NCBI GenBank assembly: GCA_012295275.1
Contig: CM022666.1
Location: 4,746,887-4,810,886 of the forward strand
Direction of reading: 5' to 3'
From: Chrysomallon squamiferum
Taxonomy: Eukaryota; Mollusca; Gastropoda; Neomphalida; Peltospiridae
DNA: 64,000 nucleotides
The notes beneath the pieces are model-generated. The model was given only the letters and a program-made list of their open reading frames with translations, had not been told where the DNA came from and did not search any database. Shown here in pieces: positions 35,150 through 47,477 of this stretch. Position 1 is the first letter of the stretch. Each line of letters starts with the position of its first letter. The translations under genes and the position numbers were made by a program.

Positions 35150-35385
35150 GTTGATAAACAGCTGTTTGCTAAGCGGGGCAGGTCATACAAAATGCACGGC
35201 CCTCGTGTTTGCCTACAATGACATCGCAGGCTGGGAAATGTGTACCTATCTTGCTATTTCCCCGATATCGTATTTCTCAACGTTCACAACTTGTTTCAAT
35301 GACGCTGTTACTGCTACCTCTAGTCTATATAAACACGATGAACAACTGACACACATTTCGATCATTTATTTAGGACTAGACGATT
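35150..35385 (+). promoter_or_regulatory. M-unit upstream module with TATATAAA, copy 1
   Basis: A GC-richer island: gctaagcggggcaggtcata, caaaatgcacggccctcgtg, acatcgcaggctgggaaatg, then ctctagtc-TATATAAA-cac (35326-35333). Copies at 50030-50255 and, shorter, 51200-51365. The TATA box with about 170 conserved bases upstream suggests a core promoter facing +, but no exon downstream is identified. The open frames here differ between copies. Confidence 0.4.
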
Positions 35386-37948
35386 GAAAAGTCATTAAAT
35401 AAAAAATAATATAATACTTGGTTAATATACGCTTTTATTTCTTTTTTTCTGTTCATGCACGCACATCACATGTACTTGATGTTGTCTAGTTTCTATTATT
35501 CATGAAAACAACTCAACAAACTGAACGACAAACTAATAGTTCCCTGTGTTGTGTGTGTGTGAACCCAGTTATTGAATAACATTAAACATTTTTTGTTTTT
35601 CCACTTTAACCTCCATTGACTAAACTGCTGCAGCAGTCTTCTATTCTAGACTACAGCATCACAAAAAACCCCCTTTTTTGGGTTTTTTCTTTAAACCTCC
35701 AGAGAGAGAGAGAGCTCAGTATTGAAGATAAAGATTTAGAGAGAGAGAGAGAGAGAGAGATTTGTGCTGTATTCAGTGAAAAAAATATTTATATACTACT
35801 GATTTTCTATATAAATTAACTGATGAAAATTAAAAGTTCACTGATTAGTTTACAATGAATAATACAAGTTAAGTGGATGATCCAGTTAAAAATGATTTTG
35901 TTTTATACAGTATGTACTCATGCATTGAAATGATCAGAGTAATAACTGTTTATATATATACGTTACATTTAAAATTTGATGTACAGTTTGCATAATAAAC
36001 AATCAATTTAAAGTATTTTTTTTTTGTTTTATCAAAATAAGAATTTTATTTTTAGAAGCATTTCAGAATCGTAAATATTATGATTATTAATTTTATTATG
36101 TCCATCATCATCATCATCATCATTATTAATTTTATTACGACTATCATAATTATCATTAACTTTATTACCACTATCATCTTCATCATTATTACTATTGCTA
36201 TATTATTACTATATAATCATGATTACTAGTATTATTCTTTCTACTACTCCTACTATTTATATTAGTGATTCTGCTGCTACTACTACTAATTTATTAAATT
36301 TTTCATCATCATCATCATTATAATTAGTTTTGTTTGCTGCTGTCATTGTTGTTAAACAAAGACTACAGTGATACCTCTGGTCACCTGTTCATAATTTTTA
36401 TTACTTGGATAGTTACTTTAAATGTAGTAGAAATATCTTGATTTGCATTTATCATTTTTTCTTTACTTTTTTAAAGATCAAGTAAAATTAATGAGCATAT
36501 TTTTCAACTCATTTTTCACTTATACACCAGTCAGTAACATGATTTAATTTTTATTTTATGAAGGATAATTTGTATACTTTATAGACAGTAGGTTAAATAT
36601 TGCTGTTATATAACCATGTTCATATCACATACTTAAAAGTAGGTCTACTCGAGCAGTGTTTATAAATAGCTGTTTATCTAAGCGATGCAGCTGATTGAAA
36701 ATGCACGGCCCACGTGTTCACTCTGAGTCCCGGCCTACAATGACGTCGCTGAGAAATGTACACGAAAAACGTACACATTGATATCTTATTTAAGTGTCTG
36801 CTTCATTCACTGTAAACAACTGACTTCTAGGCGACGTAGTTTATTCGAAATGCACTGTCGACGTGTTCACTCGACCTCAAATTTTAGCTCTGTCTATCTC
36901 ATTTCTCTTCATTCACGCTACTACTGTTCAGGTGTCGACAACGCTTGGTCAGACACCAATTATTACATTAAGTTGACCCTCCTCCAAAACACTGCATATC
37001 ATTTACATCACATGTACTTGACGTAGTCTAGTTTCTGTCATAAAAACAACTCATGGCAAAATTCTTAAACAGATCACTGTGTGTGTGTGGACACCAATGT
37101 GTTAACTTGGCAGTTCTCCAAAACACCGCATTGCTGTCTGACCACCTCTCTGCAAAATGTTCACTTTATTTGCATTTTTTTTTTTAGTTAGATAATATTT
37201 TATTCTTTTCTTTTTTTTTTTTTTTTTAGGATTTTTTCCACAAGAGATTGAATAGACAACAAGTAATGTTAGTCTAGATTCTATGACAAAACAACTCAGG
37301 GCAACATTCTTAAATAAAAAATGTGTGTTTATCTTCTGTGTGTGCAGCTGTGTGTCTCTGTGTGTGCGTGTGTGTGTGAGACTTATTTATTATTTTTAAT
37401 TTGTTTTTTTTTGAAATAATTGTATTTATGTTGTTGTTTTTATTTTTCTTGAACTTGAATGAACATTTTTATTATGTTTGATAACAGACTGTATCTAAAG
37501 TAAAATGAAAAATGCACTAAACTCGAACACTCATCTGTTTTATAAATTTTGTTTTCATTTTTGATTCTCTGTCTCCTCTCCATTAGGTATTCAGATGTCG
37601 GCAATTTGAAGGACAACGGTCAAATAAAACAACAGTTTATAGAACAATTTTGACTTTGTTTTCAATTCAATTATTATCTTCTCAACTGCACCCTCCTCCA
37701 AAACAAATTATTTCGTTAACGAAAAGGAAATGTATATATTTCTGATCATATTTTCCAAAGTCTTATTTTAATTGTTTGAAAAAGTCTATAGATCTCCAGT
37801 TTTCTCTCTCTACTGCATATGGGCTGTGTGTTTGTGTTTATGTGTGTTATTTTTTTATTTATTTTTTTTTTTTGAAAGAATGTTATTTATGTGTTTGTTT
37901 TTATCTTGGTATTAATAACATTTTCATCATGTATGACACAGACTGCAT
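35386..37948. other. Spacer with degenerate M-unit and TNF pieces
   Basis: Holds a short GA tract (35700-35760), trinucleotide tracts (36050-36330), a third partial upstream module (36640-36780: gcacggcccacgtgttcact), and vestiges of the TNF exon 1 leader (37490-37545: cagactgtatctaaagtaaaatg). No intact gene seen. Confidence 0.4.
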
Positions 37949-38277
37949 CTAAAGGAAAATGAAGTACTGATCTTGATACGTATCAGTTTTATAAATACAT
38001 TAAATGCAACAAAAACAAAAACAACAACAAAAAAGAAGTTGTATATAGAAATAGGTAAATTCTATATAAAAATATTAAATAGTTAAGTTGATTACAAACG
38101 AAATTAAGAAAAAAGATCCATATACGTTTAATAATATTTAAATTATGAAAAGGAGAAATTCATCGTGCTGAAACATATTTGTAAATTTAAACATGATTAT
38201 AATAGACGAGTTTCAAACTTGTTATTAACATTCTGTTTAGAAACTGAGTGAAAGTCACACAAAAACTGAGAAAAGTG
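37940..38277 (+). pseudogene. Decayed TNF exons 1 and 2, second relic
   Basis: gactgcatctaaaggaaaatgaagtactgatcttgata (37941-37978) is a vestige of exon 1. Exon 2 is complete at 38241-38277 (KLSESHTKTEKS) but the donor has changed to gtaaat. Paralogue of the relic at 8286-8613, with the same losses, so the loss predates duplication. Confidence 0.7.
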
Positions 38278-39403
38278 GTAAATTAACACAGACACAAGCA
38301 CAAATTGGTTTTGACATACTGGAAAAGTAAATTATAAAAGTGTTAAGTTTAAATGGAAGCAGAAGAGAAGAGAGAATCTGAACACCACATGCACGTGTGA
38401 CGTCTGCAACTAATTATTACATTTTTATTTATATAATTTGTAAAAAAGAAAAGATCGTTAAAGCGGGATATTTTTTGTTTTATTATATATTTATATTTTA
38501 TCAATGAATTGAGCTTAAAAGGGGAACAAGTTTATCGATGAACTGAGCGAACACCTGCTATTAACTTTATTTATTTATTTATTGAGTTATTTATTTATTT
38601 GTTTATTTGTTTGTTTTTTACTTTTATTTGTTTATTTTACTGTGTTTTATTTCATTTCACTTTATTTATTTTCTCTTAATTAATTAATTTATTTCACTTT
38701 ACTTTTCATAACTTTTTATTTATTTTACGGTATTTTATTTTACTTATTTACTTATTTATTTGTTTAACTAAACGGTTAAAATTTCATAATTCTTAGTGTT
38801 TTAAACCGAATATTAATTTTTCTTCATTTTTCGGTTTATAAAATAAAAGATGTTGCCTCGCTGATGAAAAAGAAAAAAAGAAAGAAAGGTATCGGTGTTC
38901 ATTTTTATTTTCACCAACAGTAACAACAACAACAACAACAACAACAAATTTATTTATCTATAATAATAATAATGTATTCAAACTTTGTGAATCCGTCTAT
39001 TAGTAATTCGGTGACATAACATCTATTTATAGCCCAATTCCCGAATAAAACGAGTATTTATTACACATGTGAAATCTTCTTCGAAGGAAAAAACAAGTCA
39101 ACAACATAGTGTTAATATGCTGTTATTCAAAATGCTGGCACCTATTCAAAGAATGCTATATTAGAGTGTCAAAGATATTTTAAATAATATTGATGTGTGT
39201 GTGTGTGTGTGTATGTGAATTTAACAAATTTAATTGAAGAAAATGTATAATCTCTATTTATACCTAACTAGCAACTAACTAGCAACAACAACAGCAATAA
39301 AATAAATAAACGAATAAATAAATAAATAATAATAATAATAGTAATAATAATAACAACAACAACAATAATAATTAATTAATTAATAACGGTTATTATAATT
39401 GTT
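38278..39403. other. Low-complexity spacer paralogous to 8614-9991
   Basis: Shares the gaagcagaagagaagagaga block, TTTA runs and an AAC/AAT tract in the same order. No gene. Confidence 0.5.
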
Positions 39404-39673
39404 TTAAGCGTAAGGTGGTGAATCTAAGCTGCTCAACTTCAACAGAATAGAGTTGAGATAATAATAAACATTTTTATTTAATTCAACATTGTTTAAATTG
39501 ATAAAATGTAATGTATGTGTCTGTGTATATATAGTCTCACTGACTTTCAGGTAGTCAATAGCTCTAATGTAGGGAGCAACAAAACTTTCTTTGTATCTTC
39601 GTACTAAAGAATAATATGCTAAAATTATCTGTGAGTATTCAAAGCCTGAGAAACATGAAAGAAATACCTTCAC
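39404..39673 (-). pseudogene. Minus-strand TNF-like relic upstream of locus D
   Basis: Open for 89 codons: FSGFEYSQIILAYYSLVRRY, KESFVAPYIRAIDYLKVSET, then AT-rich sequence and the ending LLKLSSLDSPPYA-stop. The middle matches KVRRYQEGFVPSYIGAVYYLKANDT of the TNF last exon. It lacks the family end TTYFGLYML, so it is a fragment of a divergent TNF-like gene. It lies head-to-head with locus D, about 320 bases from its TATA box. Could still be expressed, but no upstream exons are seen. Confidence 0.5.
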
Positions 39674-39912
39674 TGGTAATATATATTAAACATGAACAAG
39701 ATGAATATGAACACATGCATAATCTAATAAGACTACACAGACTACATGTTTTCCTTTTGTTGTTTATGGCTTAGTTGACACAGGAATAGAAATTACGCTG
39801 TACTCTTTATTTAACAATAACGACAAAAGCAATCGTAATAATAATAACATAACAACAACAACAATAACTACTGTTAGTAATATGCTTGACTGATATTTAC
39901 ATACAGCTTGGG

Positions 39913-39971
39913 TGGAAAGCCCAGTACCCGAAGAAAATTATTATTCTCTGAACGGAGGTAGACGACGTCAT
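39913..39971 (+). promoter_or_regulatory. kB-like box and CRE-like site upstream of TNF D
   Basis: TGGAAAGCCCA (39913-39923) within agcttgggtggaaagcccagt, and GACGTCAT (39964-39971). Same order and spacing as upstream of locus B. Confidence 0.4.
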
Positions 39972-39993
39972 ACGACCTTTTCAAAGTAGCTGG

Positions 39994-40079
39994 TATAAAA
40001 ATCAACGCAGCCTGTCAAACAACGTTTCTGTCGTAGACGTGCTTCACTCCATTGTGAAAACAGAGGCAGCCTAATTTAG
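39994..40079 (+). promoter_or_regulatory. TATA box and non-coding exon 0 of TNF locus D
   Basis: TATAAAA at 39994, leader ctgtcgtagacgtgcttcac and gaggcagcctaatttag, donor |gtatgt after 40079. The partner acceptor is tttacag at 41944. The start site near 40023 is inferred from TATA spacing. Confidence 0.7.
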
Positions 40080-41944
40080 GTATGTAAATGTTTTACTTAT
40101 TTCATTTTTTATATATATTTATATGAAATTATAATTTCACTTATTTCACAGGTTATAATTATTTATATAAAAGTATAATTTCACTTATTTCATATGATAT
40201 ATATATTTATATAAAATTATAATTTCACTTATTTCATAGGTTATATATATTTATATAAAATAATAAATTCACATTGCTGTTTAGGATTTTTCCACGCCCA
40301 AATTTCGCTTGTATAATATTAAATGATATTACATCAACTTGAAAAAACAAAACATCGCGGTAAAGTCGATAAGTATCTATCACATGCGTTGGCAGGTAAG
40401 AATAATAACAGCCACAGAAAATACAGCACTCATTTATTTGTCTGGTATCTCGAAAATGTGCAAAATGCACATGCAAGTCGTACCACTGGCAGCTTAATGT
40501 AACAGTTCTGTGGTTATAAAGCAGGAAAACTGAGTTATCAGATTCACGTTGCGATCTATAAACAATAACGTTCACGGTAGTTTGAATTTCTGTCATTGAG
40601 AGGAAATCAGCCCTGGACGTGATCTTTCGAGGACGATACAATATCAGCAAACAGAGCGGATATGTTGAATGAGGACCTGGCAAGCTTTGACAGATTTTTT
40701 CTGCCTTTGCACTAAACCAACTAGCCAAGGTTTTAGGAACGGATAAAGAGAACATTACCTCAAGTTTCGTTTTCCTCCGAGTAAATTTTTCTGCAGCATT
40801 GTTTCAAGAACCAGACGATCTGCCTACGAAGGTGATTAAATGTGTTATTCAAACTTTGACAGTAGTTTAGTCAAGGTATTTTTCTTCTTCCTTGCTTCTC
40901 AAATCTGATGTCCGCTGGTTTACGAGAACATCGAACTTTCCGCTATTAAGCCCTACCCGAGTTCACCGAGTTTTGTTGTTCGTTTTTGAATTTTTCACAA
41001 TAAAAACACATTTTAGTGATTTAATAATATCTTCAGAATGTATGGAGCCGAAACTATTTTGTAATTTCTTGAAAAAATAGATAATTTGGCGGTAGAGAGT
41101 GCAAACAAGCCATCATCGCCTTCATTAGCCACGTGATCAAAATACTACCACCTGTTTGCATATTTATTCCACTTCAGGGCACTGAATGTTTATTGCGCTT
41201 TGACACATTATTTTATCTCAAGCTGTTTTTCTGTTTAATTTCATTTTTTTACATTGTTTTCATTGTTAGAAAGTTATGTCTTTGATTGCCAATCTACAGT
41301 CACACTTTCCCTATTTTTCATGAGAGAAAAAAGATCTTTATTATTATTATTTTTTTAATTTTCCTCCTCTTTCCAGTGATATAAATTACTTCGATTGAGA
41401 AACTCTCCTCTTTACATTCTTCAGCAATTGGAGACAAATTTTGTGGTATCACATGTCCAAGGTTTACATCAGGAGGATTATCTGTTCCATTAGACATCGC
41501 TGTGCTGTCATATTGGATTTCAGTGGTGAGTATTTGTACACAGTGGTTTACTAGACATCAACCCTGGCATTTTATTTATTATTTATTTATTTATTTATTT
41601 TTAATTTATTTATTTTTTATCTTGACCTCACACAGGAATATTATCGATGTAAATATATCTTGGTATTATTTATTTTAATTTTTTTTTTTCTTGAAAGAAT
41701 GTTATATAGAACTATATGTACGTGTGTTTACTGTGTGGGAATTTGTCTTGGTAATAGTTATTATTTTATTTATTTATTTAACCATTCTTAAAAAAGCTTT
41801 TTATTTACACAAGTTAATTGTTTTTTTGTTTGTTTGTTTGCTGGAATAATGTTATATATAAGTGTATATAGTGTATGTACGTATTTATCTTGGTATTATT
41901 TATTACTACTAACAATTGTTTTTTTTATTGGTCGTGTTTTACAG
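40080..41944 (+). other. Intron 1 of TNF locus D
   Basis: The longest intron 1 of the array. Repeated tttatataaaattataatttcacttatttc units occur at 40090-40270. The minus strand is open from 40755 to 40234 (173 codons; LASWFSAKAEKICQ, HSTYPLCLLILYRPRKITSR, EIQTTVNVIVYRS), and its first part recurs in locus A (3639-3851). No splice or family evidence supports a gene. Confidence 0.45.
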
Positions 41945-41979
41945 ACTATTTCTCAAGGAAATAAAAGTTGTTACACAAA

Positions 41980-43873
41980 ATGGTACCAATTCGTCCAGTC
42001 ATAGCCATTTCCTTTATGGTACTAAACTTGATACTCATCAGTTTCATTGTATCTGAAACATTAAACGAATTTCTGAATAGAGAAACCAACTTGTTGTTTG
42101 ACAAGGAACTGTGTGTGAAAATCTCGTGCAAACCAGGAGAAAACTGTTGTGATGACAAATCTACGACAAGAACCAGGAACAATATCACGTATTGCTGTTA
42201 CAGAGATGGAGAAAAAGTAATAAGTGAAATTATGAAAAAGGTAAATTCTGTATTTAGTTCTGAAAACTTATATTCCATAAATACATTAAATGGAAAGAAA
42301 TATTGTTTTCTGTAGATATGAAATTAAGAAACACGGTAATTCTCTATAAAAATAATAAAAAGTAAAATTCTTTATAAATGAAATAATATTTGAATTATGA
42401 AAAGGAGAAATTAATAGTGCTGAAAAATATTTATAAATTTAAAACTGATTATTGTGGACTAGTTTCAAATTGGTTATTAACATTCCTTTTAGAAACTTAG
42501 TGAAAGTCATACAAAAGCTGAGAAAAGTGGTAAGTTAATACAGACACATATATACACACTCAGACATACGTAAAAAGACAAAGTCGCAGAAACACAGACA
42601 CACAAGAAAAGTCATACACAAACACATACACAAACACAGACAGACAAACACTCAGAAAAAGACACACACACAAACATTTTTTTATAATTATGTATTTGTA
42701 TGTATGTGCATATTTGTGTACAGTCTACGTATGTAAACATGTACAAGTGTATATTTGTGTGTGTGTGTGTGTGTGTGTGTGTTTCAGAATCAAAACTAAA
42801 GCAGATCAGAGACGTCGCTGATCTTTTGAATTTAGAAAATAAAAACACTGTGTACGAATCTATGTATGTATATATGAATCTATATATTTATACATGTATC
42901 TGTAGTCTACATGTGTCTGTATATATATATATATATATTTCAGAACAGAATCTTAAGCAGATCAGAGAGGTCGCTGATCGTCTGAATAATAAAAACAATG
43001 TGAAGACATTGGCTCATCTACAAATGGAAGTGAATGCAACATATGAGAAAAGTAAGAAAAGAAATAGTAGTAGTAGTAGTAATAGTAGAAGCAGTAGTAG
43101 AGCACTAGTAATAGTAGCATTAGAGTAGTAGTAATAGTAATAGAATAGTAGTATTAGTAGCAGAGTAATTTTACTCTGTAAAAAAGGTGATTTGGTAATA
43201 AATGTGGTAGTAGTAAAATAGAAGTAAAAGTAGTAGTTGATCTGGTAAAAGTAGTTGTAGTAGTAATCACATAGTTATTAGTAGTGGTTAGGAAATAATA
43301 GAAGAAATTGTGATAACAATAGTATTAGCACGTTAGTAGTAAAAATATCAATGACGGTACTAAAGTAGTCAATAGCAGTAGGTTGTAGTAGTTGTAGTTA
43401 ATATTACTAATATATTTCTATAACTGTTGACAATTTAAAATCAAAATATTATTTAAAAATAATTTATTCTTACAAACTTTTCAGACACACCGAAGCCTCT
43501 CATCAAATGGACGTCGTCTGGTAAAAGATCGTTTGTGAAAGGAGGTGTGGCTGTTGTCGCTGACGGGATTCAAATCAAAGAAGCTGCTTACTACTTCATA
43601 TACAGCAACGTTTTATTCCATGCCAACCAACTCAGAGAGCTAGAATACGCTAGGCTGTGTCACTCTATTGAAAAATATCCAAATTATGAAGTCCTCTACA
43701 GAAATCCTCAAACAACATGCAAAGTAGGAAGAGACAAGGAAGGTTTTGTTCCTTCCTACATTGGAGCTGTTTACTACCTGAAAGCCAATGACACTGTAGT
43801 GGTGAGAACATCAGTTGTGAACAGAATTTTGAGAGATCCTGAGACAACCTACTTTGGCCTGTATATGCTGTAA
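41980..43873 (+). CDS. TNF superfamily ligand, locus D (4 coding exons)
   Basis: Predicted 264-residue type II TNF ligand. Exons: 41980-42240, 42493-42529, 42944-43051, 43485-43873. N-terminus MVPIRPVIAISFMVLN, membrane helix, stalk cysteines as in A, sequon NIT. Exon 4 gives EQNLKQIREVADRLNN, LAHLQMEVNATYEK (with an additional NAT sequon just before the TNF core). The last exon has AAYYFIYSNVLF, PQTTCKVGRDKEGFVP, SYIGAVYYLKANDT and TTYFGLYML-TAA. The promoter upstream is the best preserved of the array, and this is the strongest candidate for an expressed member. In this locus the exon 3 relic, the following intron and exon 4 form one uninterrupted frame (42788-43051), unlike in A and C. Confidence 0.88.
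42788..42861 (+). pseudogene. Degenerate exon 3 in locus D
   Basis: After a TG tract and acceptor tttcag: ESKLKQIRDVADLLNLENK. No in-phase donor, but the frame is open through the next intron into exon 4. Retention of that intron would add about 50 residues, largely Tyr/Ile-rich, to the stalk. Confidence 0.5.
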
Positions 43874-44036
43874 AAATTTTACGAGAGGCCTCAATTATAA
43901 CTGTTCATATATAATTTTCTGTACGCCCACTGTATCTATGGACTTGTATATATAAAACGATTCTTTTACTTTAACATTATCGTGAAACATTTATATTATA
44001 CATACTTGAATCTTTCTTTAAAGTCTTCAGTGGGGG

Positions 44037-44039
<3 letters not shown>

Positions 44040-44077
<38 letters not shown>
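44040..44077. repeat. (AAT)n microsatellite
   Basis: Pure AAT run in the 3' flank of locus D, at the place of the long ATT array of locus A. Confidence 0.95.
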
Positions 44078-44078
<1 letters not shown>

Positions 44079-44261
44079 TTGTGTTTTTTTGTGAATTGTG
44101 ATGTTGGTATATCTAACCTGTTTAAATTTATTTTTATATTTCTTCCATTACTAATTAGTTATGCTATTGGAATATGGTTTAAAATGATTACATAATTGCT
44201 GGCGATACATGAACTGAATAAGAGTAATTAACAACGAAGCGGAGGAAGCCCCATTCAATCA

Positions 44262-44424
44262 GTACTGCTGTACTATGAGGCATTATTACTGTACTATGAG
44301 GCATTATTATTGTACTATTAGTCAGTACTACTGTACTATGAGGCATTGTTACTGTACTATTAGGCATTATTATTGTACTATGAGACATTATTACTGTACT
44401 ATGAGGCATTGTTATTGTATTGCA
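44262..44424. repeat. 21-bp minisatellite
   Basis: About eight units of tactatgaggcattattactg type with substitutions. Period 21 keeps frames open on both strands (MRHYYC repeats), which are not genes. Not seen in the other TNF units. Confidence 0.88.
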
Positions 44425-44554
44425 GTGCACAAAGCCACCGAGTTTGTCCAGGACTGATTTGTTTCACTGAATCCCGAGAGTCATGAATACTAACAAGTAA
44501 TAGATAATTTTCTGTTACTTGCTTTCAATTACAAAATTACAAAATATTTTTGGA

Positions 44555-44655
44555 ACACACTGGGTTTTCCACCCAAGCTATAAATAAGTTGTCAGGTCAG
44601 TGGTTGAAGTTGTCAACCGAATTATTAATAGACGGATTTAGAAAGTTTGAATGCA
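44555..44655 (+). promoter_or_regulatory. Post-TNF TATA module, copy 4
   Basis: actgggttttccacccaag (one change in the box), CTATAAATAA at 44578-44587, leader and donor site changed to ttagaaa|gtttga. Confidence 0.45.
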
Positions 44656-44768
44656 CTATTATTGATATAAATAAATATATCTGCTGTTGTGGTTGTTGTT
44701 GTTATTGTTGTTGAAAATGAATATGAACACCGATACATTTTTCAATTTTTATTATTATTATTTTTCAG

Positions 44769-44836
44769 GTCTGTTCATTAACAAAGCAGTAACTAGGTCA
44801 CGAACGCCATTTGCAAGACAGTGCACCCATTCATAA
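44769..44836 (+). CDS. Small conserved terminal exon, copy 4
   Basis: Acceptor tttttcag, frame LFINKAVTRSRTPFARQ then CTHS and TAA (44834-44836). Same caveats as copies 2 and 3. Confidence 0.4.
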
Positions 44837-44982
44837 ATGTTTTAAAAATGAGTGTGTATGTTTGTGTGTTTCTTAAGATTAAGGATTCTGAGAAATAATA
44901 AATAACTTTCTTCTAGAACTGAGCTTTCCATCCAGGCTATAAATTTTACTTCATAATCAGTAATAAATAAAGCTTGTAAAAC

Positions 44983-45018
<36 letters not shown>

Positions 45019-45481
45019 CAAATGTATAATTAGTTAAAAACAATGGTAAAAAATAAATAAATATTTAAAAAAACAATGATTAAAATTAAAGTTAAAAAAA
45101 TGTATAAGGGTATATGTGTGTGTGCGCGCGCACAGTATGATAGTAAATGATAGTAAAAACACTATACACTATTGCGCGTCGTAACTCTTGCTAATACGCA
45201 TGCGCATTTATTGAAAATTATGTCTAAACCGTAAATAAAATGTATGAAAAACTGGTTTGTTTCACTAATGTTTATTCCCGATTCAACGCCCTGTTTTAGC
45301 CAATATAGCGTAGCCAACCAAAATGGATCCGTTTTCAGGCTGTCTGAGCAAACCCATAAGGAGTAGTATTTCGTGCATTTTAAAGTTATGGAAATAAGAA
45401 GAAAGTAACGCGTCTACTTTTTGTGAAGCAATATTTCTGTATTCATATTTCTGGCAATCTGCCTTACATATCATCATAGTC

Positions 45482-45637
45482 ATGTCCACACCAAGAACAA
45501 AAGCTGTCCCAAAACTAATCCTACATCTGCAAGTATTTGTAAAGAGGCATGCGCGGAAAAGTGACAGGAAGTTATTAATTACCATAATTTATATATATAA
45601 TCATGCATCTGATCAGACGGTCATCTCTGCTTTTTAA
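45482..45637 (+). CDS. 51-codon frame conserved with 29697-29852
   Basis: MSTPRTKAVPKLILHLQVF start and SAF-TAA end, as at 29697. Upstream, the block carries about 60 extra bases (cagattgcc-type) absent from the other copy, showing that the flanks evolve faster. Unknown function; may be non-coding. Confidence 0.2.
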   Translation: MSTPRTKAVPKLILHLQVFVKRHARKSDRKLLITIIYIYNHASDQTVISAF

Positions 45638-46108
45638 ATAAGATTTTATTTAATAATTTCAGTTTTTATTATCTCTGAAGTGTCAAGAACGTTGTATTTA
45701 CGTTTATATGAGATGGAAATATCACCAACGTAGAATGAAATTTACACACTGCTGTCAAAAATACGTTATTTTTATACTATTCGTAGTGTATTAATATGAT
45801 AACTGTCTCTTTTACTTTAACGACGTCAGTAAGTACATTTTTAATCAACCGTTATATGACCCCATATTTACTGTTAAAGACCACATAGATACATATCGTA
45901 AAATAAAATTCTACACAGCTAAACAGTGCAGGTTACTCTATTTTTGAATAAAAGCCAGGAATAATTAATATGCACATATATATAAATACATAGCTTAATA
46001 TACTTAATATTGATGTATATAATAAATAAATAAACAGTAATACAAAAATAACTTATTAATAACTAAATGGAAAATAAAATATATTTCAGTCATTTATCTG
46101 ATTAACAC

Positions 46109-46308
46109 NNNNNNNNNNNNNNNNNNNNNNNNNNNNNNNNNNNNNNNNNNNNNNNNNNNNNNNNNNNNNNNNNNNNNNNNNNNNNNNNNNNNNNNNNNNN
46201 NNNNNNNNNNNNNNNNNNNNNNNNNNNNNNNNNNNNNNNNNNNNNNNNNNNNNNNNNNNNNNNNNNNNNNNNNNNNNNNNNNNNNNNNNNNNNNNNNNNN
46301 NNNNNNNN
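46109..46308. other. Assembly gap (200 N)
   Basis: Exactly 200 N, probably a placeholder size. By comparison with 30539-31930, the missing DNA should hold the receptor-like tail and membrane exons and the CT/AAT/GA microsatellites, which would explain the assembly failure. Confidence 0.98.
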
Positions 46309-46370
46309 TAAAGTTGTAACACATTTACTGTGTGTGATTACTAGGTCACAGATATGTAAATTTATTTTTT

Positions 46371-46371
46371 A

Positions 46372-46421
<50 letters not shown>

Positions 46422-46818
46422 CAACAACAACAATATTTAAAAAGTACTACTAATAATAACAAGTTAACATTTAAATACAATTAGGTTTTATTTACATTTT
46501 TAATTACTTTTTATATCATTGATTTTAATACGTAATTCGATCATTCTCATTATTACTAAAACTAGTACTAATACAATTACTATTATTTCTACTGCTACAC
46601 TACTACTGCTATTTCTATTACCACTACTGTTGTGTTATTATGACTAGCGCCACTACTATTATTACTATTACTTCTACTACTACTATTAATTTTATAATTA
46701 TTATTATTACACATACTACCACTATTATTGCAACAACACAAACTACTGCTACTACCACTACCGATACTGCTATTATTATTATTATTATCATTATTATTTA
46801 TTATTATTATTATTTTTA

Positions 46819-46873
<55 letters not shown>

Positions 46874-46960
46874 AATTATTATTTGTATTAGTAGTAGTTG
46901 TAGTAGTAGTAGCAGTAGTTGTATTATAGCTGTTGCCATTGTTGTTGTTGTTTATTTTCA
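46371..46960. repeat. Trinucleotide-rich tract (AAT, ACT, ATT, TAG)
   Basis: Several adjacent runs, the longest being ATT at about 46780-46870. No gene. Confidence 0.9.
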
Positions 46961-47015
46961 TACACTATTAGTCACCCAGTATTTCTGTAATACAAACTAT
47001 GAATTATTTTGACAG

Positions 47016-47116
47016 CTGATGATGAAGGTGACGATGACGTATTGAGAGAGAAAACTAAAAAGCCTAAATCTCTGATTGAAAATATTCGACTAGGTGCAAA
47101 GAAATTCTGTATTCAG
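47016..47116 (+). pseudogene. M family acidic exon, copy M3
   Basis: Acceptor tttgacag, frame DDEGDDDVLREKTKKPK then SLIENIRLGAKKFCIQ, uninterrupted. The donor is lost (attcag|atgagt). Confidence 0.5.
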
Positions 47117-47342
47117 ATGAGTATTACGTTTACCTGTCTCCGTATATATATATATATATATATCAGAGAATGATAAGGAAGACAACTCTTTCATACTCAA
47201 GGTCTTTATCTCAAGAAATGCTTGTTGTTGCTATTGTTGTTAATGTAGTATCATTATTAGTAGTAGTATTATTGTTATTGTTGTTGTTATTTATAACTAT
47301 TGTTATTGTATCATTGTTGTTGTATCATTAGTTTTCATCAAG

Positions 47343-47477
47343 GTAGTCTAAACACATTTTATACCAAATGCTGTTTTCACTGTAGTTGTGTGACTCCGTG
47401 TTTATGGCTGTGTAGAGGTGTCAGACCTTGTACTAGCCAAGCAAAGTTTCAAAAGACTGGGTCTCCATCACGATATT
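47343..47477 (+). pseudogene. M family hydrophobic exon, copy M3 (nonsense)
   Basis: In phase 0 it has TAA at the third codon (as in M1) and TGA at the end of VVV. The alternative cysteine-rich frame (KCCFHCSCVTPCLWLC) is open to the donor att|gtaag. The shared TAA suggests M1 and M3 separated after M2. Confidence 0.45.

Noticed and set aside
44188-44457. HYYCTMR and HSTVIMP repeat proteins
   Set aside because: By-product of a 21-bp tandem repeat whose period is a multiple of three.
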